This document shows, piece after piece, positions 1 to 8,907 of a stretch of DNA of 64,000 nt (position 1 is the stretch's first letter; each line of letters starts with the position of its first letter). Source of the stretch: Neoaquamicrobium sediminum. Lineage in GTDB: Bacteria > Pseudomonadota > Alphaproteobacteria > Rhizobiales > Rhizobiaceae. Below the pieces are notes generated by a model that made no database searches, was not told the DNA's origin, and saw only the letters and a program-made list of their open reading frames with translations. The stretch lies in NCBI RefSeq assembly GCF_013240295.1, contig NZ_JABETK010000002.1:62001-126000 (forward strand). The letters run 5' to 3'. The translations under genes and the position numbers were made by a program.

Positions 1-1
1 G

Positions 2-523
2 TGCCGGGCGATGCTGGAGCCGCAGGCAAAGGCAAAGAACATTGCGCTGTCCGTCAGGCTGCCGCAGGGGTTGAGCCCGATTGCGGGAGACCAGCGGGCG
101 GTGCAGCAGATCCTGCTCAACCTTTTGTCCAACGCCATCAAGTTCACGCCTGACGGTGGCAGCGTCAGCGTCAGCGCGGCTTCGCACGGCGATACTGTTC
201 GTATTTTCGTCAACGATACAGGCATCGGCCTGTCATCGGACGAGCTGGCTCAGGTCGGAAGGCCGTTCGTGCAAGTGCACAACGACTATACGCGCCAATT
301 CCAGGGGACGGGCCTCGGGCTGTCGCTGGTCAAGGGGCTGGTTGAATTGCATAAGGGCACGATGACCATCGAGAGCGCCACGGGGCTGGGCACGACGGTG
401 ACAATCGGCCTGCCATCGGCAGCGCCCAGCGAGCTGGGCGGCGATGATGACGAGAACGAAGTTGAGGCAACACGAGGCGAGAAAGGGGAGAGATATGGCA
501 TCGCGCTCCGCAAGACCGCCTAG
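2..523 (+). CDS. Sensor histidine kinase, C-terminal part (5' end outside window)
   Basis: Only the ATP-binding half of a membrane-type histidine kinase is present; the reading frame is open from the first bases, so the gene begins upstream. Visible motifs are the N box (NLLSNAIKF), G1 (DTGIGL), the F box (GRPFVQV) and G2 (GTGLGLSLVKGL), ending in a normal HATPase_c terminus followed by an acidic tail. It would transfer phosphate to an unseen response regulator. The GTGLGLSLVKGL-ELH pattern resembles the DivJ/PleC/PdhS cell-cycle kinases of alphaproteobacteria, but without the sensor half this is only a guess. Its last 29 bases overlap the next gene, which suggests translational coupling. Confidence 0.9.
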   Translation, partial: CRAMLEPQAKAKNIALSVRLPQGLSPIAGDQRAVQQILLNLLSNAIKFTPDGGSVSVSAASHGDTVRIFVNDTGIGLSSDELAQVGRPFVQVHNDYTRQFQGTGLGLSLVKGLVELHKGTMTIESATGLGTTVTIGLPSAAPSELGGDDDENEVEATRGEKGERYGIALRKTA

Positions 524-1373
524 GCGCCGTACGGCGGCTGAGGAAATTTTTGACGAGGGAAGCGGCGTCGCAGCTTTCCTGATGCGCCATAGGATGGCGG
601 TGGGCGGCTTGACCGCATTCGCAGTGGCGTTTTCCTATGTCGCGGCAAATGCGGTCTGGTATCAGCCCCATGCCCACGGCAGCGCATTCTTCGCAACGCG
701 GCCGCTCGTGGCTACGCCGGAAAGTGAATTCGCAGGCGGCGGAGCAGAGATCGCCGACGGCGAGACGGTGATCCGGCTGGAGCGCGAGGAGCAGACTTCG
801 TCGGCAGAGTTGCCGTCAGCTCGACCGCAGACGACGCAGACACCGGCGATAGAGACGCTGATCGCCGCGCCCGCGCCGAACCCGGCCGAAGTGCCCATGC
901 CGGCAATCTCGCCGCGAGGCGATCCGGTCGTAGAGGACGTCCAGCGCATTCTGGCCGAGCTGAAGCTTTACGACGGCAAGATCGACGGGCTGACTGGCCC
1001 GCAAACCCGCAGCGCCATCGAGGGCTATCGCAAGATGGTCGGCCTGAGCGTCTCAGCGGAAATCGACGATCAGCTTCTGACGCAGCTTGGCGCGGCGCCG
1101 CGTTCGGTAAGCGGGGCCCCGCCTTTGCCTGAGGGTTCGCCAGGTACTGACCTGATCGAGACGTCGTCGGCTGGGGTCGGCGATGCCACCGTCAAGCGTA
1201 TCCAGGCCGGCTTGAAAGCGTTCGGGAATGAGGGGATCGAGGTCGACGGGGTCGTGGGTTCCAGGACGAGGTCGGCGATACTCGAGTTTCAGTCGCTGTT
1301 CGGCCTTCCCGAGACCGGCGAGCCCGACGAGGCGCTCTATGCGAAGATGCGCGAGATCGGCCTTGCGGACTGA
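495..1373 (+). CDS. Membrane-anchored protein with two peptidoglycan-binding domains
   Basis: A 292-residue protein if it starts at the ATG at 495, which has a good Shine-Dalgarno (AAAGGGGAG) 4 bases upstream; an upstream ATG at 444 is less likely. It has a basic N-terminus, one membrane segment at about residues 34-56, a low-complexity Pro/Ala linker, then two PG_binding_1-like repeats at about 145-195 (ILAELKLYDGKIDGLTG) and 230-285 (IQAGLKAFGNEGIEVDG). It is likely an inner-membrane protein whose periplasmic part contacts peptidoglycan; no catalytic domain is visible. It overlaps the kinase gene before it, so the two may be co-expressed and both concern the envelope or cell cycle. Confidence 0.85.
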   Translation: MASRSARPPRRRTAAEEIFDEGSGVAAFLMRHRMAVGGLTAFAVAFSYVAANAVWYQPHAHGSAFFATRPLVATPESEFAGGGAEIADGETVIRLEREEQTSSAELPSARPQTTQTPAIETLIAAPAPNPAEVPMPAISPRGDPVVEDVQRILAELKLYDGKIDGLTGPQTRSAIEGYRKMVGLSVSAEIDDQLLTQLGAAPRSVSGAPPLPEGSPGTDLIETSSAGVGDATVKRIQAGLKAFGNEGIEVDGVVGSRTRSAILEFQSLFGLPETGEPDEALYAKMREIGLAD

Positions 1374-1382
1374 GTTCCGCAC

Positions 1383-1730
1383 ATGCGTCTAACAACCGAT
1401 TTCTGGGTTTCATCGATCGTCCGACGGGCCTTTTCCGCCGGCGGTTTCGCTGCTGTCGCGCGGCGCGGCGCCAGCGAGGCGGGGGCTGTGATGATTACCC
1501 AGCGCGACCGCATGGGACAGACCCGACTTTACGGACCGGCGCCTCAAACCAGCTATGAGGATGCGAAGCCAGACCAGCGGCTTTTCGTTGAGCTTCTGAA
1601 TTCGGATGACGAGCAATCGATCCACGACAAGATAGAACGGGAACTGCGGTTCGATCCGGATATCTGGGTGGTTGAGCTCGAAGTCGACGACGCACTGTTC
1701 GCAGAACTTGTGAACGTTACGACGCCCTGA
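1383..1730 (+). CDS. DUF1491 family protein
   Basis: A 115-residue protein with the DUF1491 signature: RLTTDFWVSSIVRR at the start, then GGFAAVARRGASEAGA and a LYGPAPQ motif, ending in an acidic stretch. The family is common in alphaproteobacteria and has no established function; no signal peptide or membrane segment is seen. It lies 9 bases after the peptidoglycan-binding protein gene and is probably in the same operon. Its 3' end overlaps the convergent DUF2336 gene by 14 bases. A Shine-Dalgarno is not obvious. Confidence 0.85.
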   Translation: MRLTTDFWVSSIVRRAFSAGGFAAVARRGASEAGAVMITQRDRMGQTRLYGPAPQTSYEDAKPDQRLFVELLNSDDEQSIHDKIERELRFDPDIWVVELEVDDALFAELVNVTTP

Positions 1731-2682
1731 GCCTCGTCGATGATGGGCCCCGTTGGTTGGCCGGTTCTCGATGAAGATTCTCGTGCGGCGATTCGCGCCA
1801 TGCTTCGACAAATCTCGATGCGGTTTCGGAGCTTACGGCAGCGTAGGCATCGAGAAATGCGGCGATGGAGCGGATGTCCTGGCTGCGGTCGCGGCGGACG
1901 CACTGCATCAGCAGAAACGCCTGCTCATCTGAAAGACATAGCGCACGCAGGGCAACGATGAAGGACGAGACATCGCTGTCGTCGGCGATCGCGGCCGCGC
2001 GCTGGAGGCCGATGCCGAGTGCGTCCGCAAGCGCCGTGTGGAAAAGGGTGGGTGCGCCGGTGAGCGCAGTGGACCTCAACTTGAGATAGGGTGTGGGCTC
2101 GCTGTCCCAACGCAGATTCACTACCGTGCCCGGCGGCAATGCGCTTTCCTGTGCCAGGGCTCCCGCAGGTCGCATCATGTGACGGAGACGCTCGCGCGCC
2201 TCCTCGGCGGCACCGGTTTCCTTCTCGGTCGATACTGGCGAATGCTCCATGGCGCCGACCATCTGCACCAGGCGCCTGATTCGGTCGTCGAGCCCGGCGC
2301 GTGCGGCGATCGCCCGCGCGTGCCCTAGTCCATGGCGCCCGATGAGGGCGACCAGGTCGATATTTGTCAGCACCGGGGAACTGACAAGCAACGGCGCGGA
2401 GATATCCGCAGGTAGATCGGCAAGGCGGCGGACCAAGGCAGCGGGCGCGTGGGGCGTTTCTGAAAGAGCTGCCGCCACGAAGCGCAGCGTTTCATCCGAA
2501 ACCCGCCCCAGCAGGGGTGTCGCCAGGTCGTCCAGTTGTGCGATTTCGCGTCGCGTCGGGCGCGGGGTCGCGCAGAAAGCCGTAACCGACGCCCGCAGAA
2601 GCCGTTCCGGTCGGCCGGCGGCGCGATGCGAATTGTACGGGTGGGATGCCAAGCGATACACGTGGAAACGTCCGATACGCAA
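1717..2682 (-). CDS. DUF2336 domain-containing protein
   Basis: The 321-residue reading frame contains the helical-repeat DUF2336 pattern: REIAQLDDLATPLLGRVSDE, then paired-helix units such as ISAPLLVSSPVLTNIDLVAL and HARAIAARAGLDD. Proteins of this type are alpha-solenoids of unknown function, abundant in Rhizobiales. The start is uncertain: the most upstream usable codon is TTG at 2682, and a GTG about seven codons later is an alternative. The C-terminal third is less typical. No membrane segment is seen. It is convergent with the DUF1491 gene. Confidence 0.75.
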   Translation of the reverse strand: MRIGRFHVYRLASHPYNSHRAAGRPERLLRASVTAFCATPRPTRREIAQLDDLATPLLGRVSDETLRFVAAALSETPHAPAALVRRLADLPADISAPLLVSSPVLTNIDLVALIGRHGLGHARAIAARAGLDDRIRRLVQMVGAMEHSPVSTEKETGAAEEARERLRHMMRPAGALAQESALPPGTVVNLRWDSEPTPYLKLRSTALTGAPTLFHTALADALGIGLQRAAAIADDSDVSSFIVALRALCLSDEQAFLLMQCVRRDRSQDIRSIAAFLDAYAAVSSETASRFVEAWRESPHENLHREPANQRGPSSTRLRAS

Positions 2683-2842
2683 ATCAACACAAACGGGTGT
2701 CGTGCCTATCGAGCTGGCTGCGAGTCCCCGTATCGACTCAAATTAGAGTGTATTCGTTAGCGTCGTGTTAACCCTCTGATGCGCTTAGTTGGGACGGAGG
2801 CGTAGCGTTCTGCTCCGGTCTAACCGAGAAAAGAGCATAGTC

Positions 2843-3037
2843 ATGGCTACCATACTTCCCTTCGTGGTCCGCCCACGCGCGACGGCATCGGCCCCGGACC
2901 GACAGGGACACGGCACGATCATCATCTTTCCGGGCATTCGTTATGAGAAGGCGCGCGAGAGCATCGAGCGCGACGGTCATGAGACCCCGGCTACGGTTGA
3001 TGGCGGGTCGCGCAAGGGCAAGCGCAAGGCACGCTAG
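2843..3037 (+). CDS. Small basic conserved hypothetical protein
   Basis: A 64-residue protein starting MATILPFVVRPR, with a central GTIIIFPGIRYEK motif and a basic C-terminus (GSRKGKRKAR). I recognise this as a small protein recurring in Rhizobiales without known function. The ATG at 2843 is preferred over the more upstream codon at 2789 because the conserved motif begins there. It is divergent from the DUF2336 gene. The basic tail could suit nucleic-acid contact, but that is only inference. Confidence 0.65.
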   Translation: MATILPFVVRPRATASAPDRQGHGTIIIFPGIRYEKARESIERDGHETPATVDGGSRKGKRKAR

Positions 3038-3055
3038 GGCAACGTTCGCCCGCAA

Positions 3056-3625
3056 TCAGCCTGAGACGCAGCTCAGCCCTGCCAGATAGCGCGTGACCGT
3101 CGGCTCCCAGCTTTCATCGGGAGCGAAGGCGCGCACCACCACGATGCCTTCGTCGACATCGGCTTCGACGAAGACAGCGCGGTCGTAATCCGCCGGCAGC
3201 GCATTGCGCAGGTCGATCATCTGTTCGGAAGTGGCGACGACGAAATCGAGCGCTCCGTCGGTCGAGGACCGATCGTTCAGGCTGAAGATGTTCTGGCCCG
3301 CCCTGTCGTAGACGGAGATCGACCAATAGGGGACGTCGCCCCGGCCGGTCATGTGAAGGGTGCCGTCACGCAGGTCGAACCGGCACGCCGCCGCATCGAA
3401 TAGCGGGTCCAGCGAAGAGATCAGCGGCGCGGCATCGGCTGGATCAAGGCGCGTCACGGCATAGTAGTTGGCTTGTCTGGACAGAATCGACCACGCGTCG
3501 CGCTCGGAATAGGAGGGCAGCATCAGCAAAATGGCGATGTGCACGATGCCCGCGCCCACCAGGCCCAACACCAGTGCATGCAACAGCCCCGTCCAGAACG
3601 GGCGCGTGGTGCGGGGCTCAGCCAT
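3056..3625 (-). CDS. DUF1254-type membrane protein
   Basis: A 189-residue protein with one N-terminal membrane segment (HALVLGLVGAGIVHIAILLML, about residues 11-31), followed by a periplasmic domain with the DUF1254-like pattern (ERDAWSIL, DPLFDAAACRFDLRDG, PYWSISVYDRAGQNIFSLND). It is the second gene of a pair with the DUF1214 gene, overlapping it by 8 bases. Such split DUF1254/DUF1214 pairs are usual in Rhizobiales, whereas elsewhere both domains can be fused. The function is not established. Only the arrangement and the motifs support the call. Confidence 0.8.
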   Translation of the reverse strand: MAEPRTTRPFWTGLLHALVLGLVGAGIVHIAILLMLPSYSERDAWSILSRQANYYAVTRLDPADAAPLISSLDPLFDAAACRFDLRDGTLHMTGRGDVPYWSISVYDRAGQNIFSLNDRSSTDGALDFVVATSEQMIDLRNALPADYDRAVFVEADVDEGIVVVRAFAPDESWEPTVTRYLAGLSCVSG

Positions 3626-4199
3626 CGCAGCCCTCGCGCAGCACCTGCGGAAGCTCCACGTCGGCGATCCGGGCGCTGGATGCTACCGCAGTATCGTAGA
3701 GGGTCAGCACGAGAGCAAATGCACCGCTGCCGTCAACGGCAAGCCAGTTACCGGGCACAGGATTGCGGGAGACGGTGGTTGCCACAGTGTTGTCGGACTG
3801 CCGCAGCAGTGCGTAGGAATGCAGGGCAGGAACGCTGTCGTCGGGAGCAATAAATCCGCCGTCTGCATCGCGCGCCGAAAGCGTCCAGAAACGCGCGGGA
3901 GGCAGGCTGCCCTCGACTCGGTAGTCGCATTCGCGACGCAGAAGTGCGCCTGACGCATCGCGTGTGGCGGTAAAGACGAGCCCCTCGGCATAGCCCAGGG
4001 CGAGATCGGCTTCGCGCGAGAACCTGGCTTTCGAATAGGGGTCCGCGGCCGGCGTGCCGCGCTTGGGATACGCTGTCCAGTTGCCGATGGTAACGGTTCC
4101 GAACTCGAAATCGCGCTCGACCACAAGCCAAACGCTTGCAGCACCGCCACCGATGGCGATCGCAAGTGTCAGTGCGGTCAGGAAGATCGTCTTCAGCAT
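3618..4199 (-). CDS. DUF1214 domain-containing membrane protein
   Basis: A 193-residue protein with an N-terminal hydrophobic segment (about residues 5-27) that acts as anchor or signal, and a periplasmic DUF1214 domain. The characteristic segments are GNWTAYPKRGTPAADPYSKA followed by ARFS, the WTLSARDADGGF strand, HSYALLR, and SRNPVPGNWLAVDG. It is the upstream partner of the DUF1254-type gene, with overlapping ends. No biochemical role is known to me. The intergenic stretch before it (4200-4302) separates it from the penicillin-binding protein gene on the same strand. Confidence 0.85.
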   Translation of the reverse strand: MLKTIFLTALTLAIAIGGGAASVWLVVERDFEFGTVTIGNWTAYPKRGTPAADPYSKARFSREADLALGYAEGLVFTATRDASGALLRRECDYRVEGSLPPARFWTLSARDADGGFIAPDDSVPALHSYALLRQSDNTVATTVSRNPVPGNWLAVDGSGAFALVLTLYDTAVASSARIADVELPQVLREGCDG

Positions 4200-4302
4200 C
4201 GATTGCTATCGAGGTCAGTCATTGTTCAGGCGGGATATGGCAACTGTCGCGCGCACACAGCGGTTGCCGTCCTGCCCGCGAAAGTCAAGGCAGAGCTGTC
4301 AC

Positions 4303-6450
4303 CTACAGCGAGGAAAGTGTTTCCGGTCCCGGCGGAACCTCGAGACGCGGCGCGTTGCGGAATTCGCCGGACATCTCACTCAGCAGGCGTGTGGTGCGTG
4401 CCGACAGGACGGAAGGCCTTTCATCCTGGGCCGCCTCGCCGTTTTCGCCATCTGCACTTGCGACAGCGGCGTCGGCTGGCTTGTCGATAAACGGATTCTC
4501 GATGCCTGGGATAGGTTTGAGCTCGACGTTCTGGTGCGCGTACTCCATCAGCCTCTGCCACACCATCGCGGGGACGGAACCGCCGGTCATGTTGCGGGTC
4601 GAAGTGTAATCGTCGTTGCCGAGCCAGACGGCCGCCGTGTAGTTGCCGGTAAAGCCCACATACCACGCATCGCGATAGGCCTGGGTCGTGCCGGTTTTGC
4701 CCGCTGAACGGATACCGGGGAGGGCGGCGCGCCGCCCGGTGCCAATCTCCGGGATCTGCACGAGGATGGAATTCATCGATGCCGCAGCCTGCTCGGACAC
4801 CACGCGTCGCGGTTCGGGTGCGTCGCGGCCATAATCGTAGACGATGTCGCCGGAATGGGTCAGGAGCTGCGTGATGCCGTGACGCTTGCCCACGAATCCG
4901 CCCGTTGCAAGCGTGAGATAGCCGGTGGCCTGGTCCATGACGGTCATGCCCGACGTGCCGAGCACCATGGTCTTGTGGCCGTTGAGTTCGGACTCGACGC
5001 CCATCGCCTTGGTCGTCTCGATGACCGCCGGAATGCCCAGATGGTCCTTTGCAAGCCGCACCGGCACAGTGTTGAGCGAGCGGATCAGCGCGTTGGAAAG
5101 CGGGACGCGGCCTGCATAACTGCGACCGTAGTTGCGCGGTGACCAGCCGCCCCACGAGATCGGCGCGTCGGAGATGACGGAATCGGGCGTGAAGCCCGCT
5201 TCCATCGCTGCCGTGTAGACATAGACCTTGAAGGACGAGCCGGTCTGGCGTTGTGCGCGCGTGGCACGGTTGAACTGGCTGCGTGCATAGTCGCGCCCGC
5301 CGACGATGGCGCGGACCGCGCCGTTGTTTTCCAGCACGACCATTGCGCCCTCGGTCACGCGGTAGGCCTGGCCGTGCTGACGCAGGTTGAACTCGACCGA
5401 TTCCTCGGCTGCCTTCTGCAGGTTGAGGTCGATGGTGGTCCGTGCGACCAGCGCATGGGGCCCATTCTTCGGCGCGATCTTCTTGACCTCCTCGAACGCC
5501 CAGTCGAGGAAGTAGTCGGGGCTGTCCTGACTGCCACGGTCTATCGCGGTGGCCGGATGCAGACGCGCGGAAAGCACCTGCCCCTCGGTCATGAAGCCGC
5601 TTTCGACAAGGTTGGAGAGCACAACGTTTGCGCGGCCGCGCGCGGCGGGCAGGTTGATATGCGGCGCGTAGTTGCCGGGAGCCTTGAACAGGCCGGCGAG
5701 CATCGCTGCCTCGGCGAGGTTAACCTCCTTGATGCCCTTGTCGAAGTAGAAATCTGCGGCGGCCGTGATACCGAACGTACCGCCGCCCATATAGGCGCGG
5801 TCGAGATAGAGCTGGAGGATTTCCTTCTTGGAGAGGTTCCACTCCAGCCAAAGCGCCAGATAGGCTTCCTTGATCTTTCGCTCCACCGAGCGCTCATTCG
5901 TCAGAAACAGGTTCTTGGCGAGCTGCTGCGTGATGGTGGAGCCGCCCTGGACGACCGAGTTGGCGCGCACGTTTTCGCCCATGGCGCGGGCAAGGCCGAT
6001 GAAGTCGATGCCGAAATGCTCGAAGAACCGCCGGTCTTCTGTCGCCAGAACCGCCTTGATGACATGGTCTGGTATCTCGTCGACAGGCACGGAATCGCGC
6101 TGGATGATGCCGCGTTGTCCGATCTCGTTGCCGTAGCGGTCGAGGAAGGTGACGGCATAGTCGCCCTGGCTGCGCCAGTCCTTGGCGGTTTCCTCGAAGG
6201 CGGGCAGCGCCAGCGCCAGCATGACGATCGTGCCCAGCGTGCCGAGCGTGAACCCTTCGCTGCCAAGCTCGACGAGCGCGCGCCGCCAGCCGGTCACCCG
6301 GAAGCGGCGAAAGAAGATGGTGATGTTTTCCCAGGCCTCTCGAGCCTTCAAGCCCGCTTCGTAGAGGCTGGAATCGATCCAAGCATCGATGGCGAGCAGA
6401 CGCGTTGCCCGCGCGGCCTTCGATTTTCTCGCCTCGAACGGATTTTCCAT
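4303..6450 (-). CDS. Class A penicillin-binding protein (transglycosylase/transpeptidase, PBP1A family)
   Basis: A 715-residue bifunctional peptidoglycan synthase. After a cytoplasmic N-terminus and one membrane segment (about residues 52-80) comes a GT51 glycosyltransferase domain with ATEDRRFFEHFGID and QGGSTITQQLAKN, then a transpeptidase domain with the catalytic motifs SxxK (TGSSFK, about residue 403), SxN (SLN, about 458) and KTGTT (about 584). It polymerises lipid II and cross-links stem peptides in the periplasm. The ATG at 6450 (MENPFEARK) is chosen over a GTG three codons earlier. The C-terminal tail is low in complexity, as is usual. It is transcribed alone or before the DUF1214/DUF1254 pair. 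Confidence 0.95.
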   Translation of the reverse strand: MENPFEARKSKAARATRLLAIDAWIDSSLYEAGLKAREAWENITIFFRRFRVTGWRRALVELGSEGFTLGTLGTIVMLALALPAFEETAKDWRSQGDYAVTFLDRYGNEIGQRGIIQRDSVPVDEIPDHVIKAVLATEDRRFFEHFGIDFIGLARAMGENVRANSVVQGGSTITQQLAKNLFLTNERSVERKIKEAYLALWLEWNLSKKEILQLYLDRAYMGGGTFGITAAADFYFDKGIKEVNLAEAAMLAGLFKAPGNYAPHINLPAARGRANVVLSNLVESGFMTEGQVLSARLHPATAIDRGSQDSPDYFLDWAFEEVKKIAPKNGPHALVARTTIDLNLQKAAEESVEFNLRQHGQAYRVTEGAMVVLENNGAVRAIVGGRDYARSQFNRATRAQRQTGSSFKVYVYTAAMEAGFTPDSVISDAPISWGGWSPRNYGRSYAGRVPLSNALIRSLNTVPVRLAKDHLGIPAVIETTKAMGVESELNGHKTMVLGTSGMTVMDQATGYLTLATGGFVGKRHGITQLLTHSGDIVYDYGRDAPEPRRVVSEQAAASMNSILVQIPEIGTGRRAALPGIRSAGKTGTTQAYRDAWYVGFTGNYTAAVWLGNDDYTSTRNMTGGSVPAMVWQRLMEYAHQNVELKPIPGIENPFIDKPADAAVASADGENGEAAQDERPSVLSARTTRLLSEMSGEFRNAPRLEVPPGPETLSSL

Positions 6451-6665
6451 TACACCCACGCCACGCGATCGACCCCGCCTTGCCCGAGTGTCGCTCGATC
6501 AGCGGGCAGTCTACGCAGGGTCAACTTACGACTTTTCTTGCCTATTTCGATACCGGGAACAAGGACTAGTCCGATAAATCCGTGGTGATCGTAAATTTCG
6601 CAGCGGCAGTGTGTGAAGAAGGTCGCACTCGCTGGCGATGGCCGGTGCGGGTCGTATCCACCCTT

Positions 6666-7877
6666 TCAGCCGGCTTCCATGATCGTAAGATCCGTGAAGC
6701 GCCGCACCGTGCGCAATCGGCTGAATAGGGGGACGGCGAAGGAGCCCGCGTAAGCTGCCGCGACGAAGACCAGCGCGGCATCTGGCGATGCCGTTCCCGC
6801 TATGAAGCCGCCAAGAAGCGCTCCCACGGGCCTGATCCCGTAGATGGCTGTCTGGATGACGGCATTGACGCGGCCGAGCATGGCCGCGGGCGTGACCAAC
6901 TGGCGGACGGAGTTCTGCGTGGTGAGCCACATTGACGGGCCGAAACCCAGAATGAAGAAAGCAGCATAGACCGGCAGGACCGAACCGCCGGGAGCGACCG
7001 CAAACAGCAAGAGGATGGCAGCCACCGAGCTGCCCGGCCCGAAAAGCAGGAAGAAACTGGTGGGCAGCACCGCCGATAGACGACCAACGGTGAAGGCGCC
7101 GAGTGTGGCCGCCAGCCCGAAAGCCGAGAGCGCGATGCCGAACACGCCCGGTTCGGCTAGATAGATGTCGACTGCCAGCGGCACCATGATCGCGAGCAGG
7201 GCCGCGAAGGCGAGGTTCCACAGGACGGCGCAGAGCGCGATCGGCAGCAGGAGCTGATGCCGCAGGACGAAGCGGCCACCTTCGCGGATGAGGCTGAAAA
7301 TTCCGGCTGGCTGTGGCGGCGAGACCGGAAAGCGCGGCAGCCCGATTGCGGCGGCCAGCGCCAGAAGCCCGCCCGCGGCAGCAACGACGAAGACCCAGTT
7401 TGCTGTCCGGGTCGTAATAATGAGGCCGATTGCGAGCGGAACGGCGAAGGAGCAGAGCGCGCGTGCGAGGTCGAGGCGGGCATTGGCCCTTGCGAGATCG
7501 GATGGCTGGGCAAGGCGCGGCAAGATCGACAGGCTGACCAGCACGAAAACGACGATGCCGAATCCGCCGACAACGACGAAGGCGCCGAACCCGACGAGGC
7601 TGCCCCCGAGAATGCTCAGGGCAGCACCGCCGAAACCGGCAAGCGAGATGACAGTGGAGGCGATGGCGACCGTGCGCGCCTGGGCACGGTCTATGATGAG
7701 GCCGAAGGGCAGGGAGCCCAGCAAATGGGCCATCGACTGGCATGCAACGAGTAGGCCTATCACCTGGGCCGGCGCGCCGAAAACGAGCGCGGCGACCAGC
7801 GGGACCGCGACGAGCGCGATCTGGTCTGCGAGATGCATGCCGTAGGCGGCGAAGGTCAGGTTGCGGATGGCGCGCAT
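6666..7877 (-). CDS. MFS transporter
   Basis: A 403-residue integral membrane protein with about 11-12 hydrophobic segments and a central loop near residues 195-215. The pattern SLPFGLIIDRAQARTV between helices 2 and 3 matches the MFS motif A region, and GPSMWLTTQNSVRQLVTPAA in the second half resembles the MFS_3 (EntS/DHA3-like) subgroup. The substrate cannot be told from sequence. The ATG at 7877 (MRAIRNLTF) is preferred over an upstream start at 7937. The neighbours give no functional hint. Confidence 0.88.
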   Translation of the reverse strand: MRAIRNLTFAAYGMHLADQIALVAVPLVAALVFGAPAQVIGLLVACQSMAHLLGSLPFGLIIDRAQARTVAIASTVISLAGFGGAALSILGGSLVGFGAFVVVGGFGIVVFVLVSLSILPRLAQPSDLARANARLDLARALCSFAVPLAIGLIITTRTANWVFVVAAAGGLLALAAAIGLPRFPVSPPQPAGIFSLIREGGRFVLRHQLLLPIALCAVLWNLAFAALLAIMVPLAVDIYLAEPGVFGIALSAFGLAATLGAFTVGRLSAVLPTSFFLLFGPGSSVAAILLLFAVAPGGSVLPVYAAFFILGFGPSMWLTTQNSVRQLVTPAAMLGRVNAVIQTAIYGIRPVGALLGGFIAGTASPDAALVFVAAAYAGSFAVPLFSRLRTVRRFTDLTIMEAG

Positions 7878-7976
7878 GGAAAGGCCCCAACGTTGATGTT
7901 GGGGCGCAGCTAGCGCTTGCGCAGCCACATGCTCCACCCGAAACCTGCCAACCGGATCAGGCGCGGGCCTTCCTGC

Positions 7977-8276
7977 CTAATCGGGCAGGCGGAGCCTTAC
8001 CGGCTTCGGGCTGTCGCGCAGGATCGTACCCTTGGCCTCCATGTCAAGCTGGGCGGCCTTGAGCCACCAGCCGGCCTTGTCGCCGCCCGGAAAGAGGTCC
8101 TGGGGCAGCAGTGGCAACAGCTTGGCCTTGGCCTCGGCCACAGTGAGCCCCGGCGAGGAACTTGGCAGGACCGCAAGCAGCGCGTCGCGCATCGCTTCGT
8201 ATTTGGCTCGGTTAACCCGCACGGTGCGACCGGGCGAGACGGCGTTTTCGATTTCGATCTTGCCTTCAGCGGGCAT
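7977..8276 (-). CDS. DUF6958 family protein
   Basis: A 99-residue soluble protein. It matches what I know of DUF6958: IEIENAVSPGRTVRVNRAKYEAMRDALL-type opening, then PLLPQDLFPGG and GWWLKAAQLDMEAKG. The function is unknown. Its start overlaps the end of the DUF6151/GFA-like gene by 11 bases, so the pair is probably translated together and controlled from the promoter and palindrome near 8840. Confidence 0.8.
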   Translation of the reverse strand: MPAEGKIEIENAVSPGRTVRVNRAKYEAMRDALLAVLPSSSPGLTVAEAKAKLLPLLPQDLFPGGDKAGWWLKAAQLDMEAKGTILRDSPKPVRLRLPD

Positions 8277-8808
8277 CGAGGGTGCCTTTCACATAGTCGA
8301 TCTTGGGAACGCGGAAGCCCATGGCGGCCCAGGCGATGACCAGCTTGGCATAGAAGCGCAACGTATGTGTCTTCGGGTTCGGCACGTCGTCGGGCAGTTG
8401 CACGCCGGGCGGCGTGTCGCGGGTCATGGTGCGCAGGTCTAGTGGGGGCAGGGTGCCCTGGGGCCAGAGTGTGCCGAAAAGGTCCAGCCAGTGCCCATCG
8501 GTGAAATCGAGGAAGATCGGCGTGTTGCAACAGGTAGCGACCACGCGCCTTGTCTTGCTGTCTGCGGTGAGGCGGTGCTCGCGCAGGAACTCGGCCCCTC
8601 GCACGCAGCGGACGCGATCCTTGCGGTAGACGACGTGGAACGTCGCGCCCTTCTCGTCGACGATCGGTTCCGCGCCGGGCAGGGTGGCGAAGAACGCGCC
8701 GGCCTTCTGGCAGTCGGAACACAGGCATTCGGCGGTGAGGATCGGCGCGCCTTCTACGCGCATCGCTACCTTTCCGCAGGTGCAGCTCAGTTCGGTATGG
8801 CTGGCCAT
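8266..8808 (-). CDS. GFA-like zinc-binding protein (DUF6151 family)
   Basis: A 180-residue protein with Cys motifs typical of the Mss4/GFA zinc fold: CTCGKV near residue 9, CLCSDC near residue 29, and ATCCNTP near residue 93. This fold is shared with glutathione-dependent formaldehyde-activating enzymes, but the C-terminal half (FTDGHWLDLFGTLW) points to the DUF6151 branch, whose activity is not established. It is the first gene of a two-gene operon with the DUF6958 gene and is divergent from the tetR gene, which presumably represses it. Confidence 0.8.
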   Translation of the reverse strand: MASHTELSCTCGKVAMRVEGAPILTAECLCSDCQKAGAFFATLPGAEPIVDEKGATFHVVYRKDRVRCVRGAEFLREHRLTADSKTRRVVATCCNTPIFLDFTDGHWLDLFGTLWPQGTLPPLDLRTMTRDTPPGVQLPDDVPNPKTHTLRFYAKLVIAWAAMGFRVPKIDYVKGTLDAR

Positions 8809-8836
8809 CGGTAGTCTCCATGAGATTATTAAATAG

Positions 8837-8851
8837 ACTGGACGGTCCAGT
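8837..8851. promoter_or_regulatory. Palindromic operator between DUF6151 and tetR
   Basis: ACTGGACGGTCCAGT is a perfect 7-bp inverted repeat around a central G. It sits in the 99-bp region between the divergent DUF6151 and TetR-family genes. Its size and position fit an autoregulatory TetR-family operator controlling both directions. Binding is inferred and not shown. Confidence 0.6.
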
Positions 8852-8907
8852 TTGATTTGTCAAGCGGCCGTGGTATACTTTGCCGGTTCATGCCAAGAGC
8901 AGGTGCC

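Noticed and set aside
5251..6588. 445-residue plus-strand frame opposite the penicillin-binding protein
   Set aside because: Shadow of a gene with intact GT51 and transpeptidase motifs.
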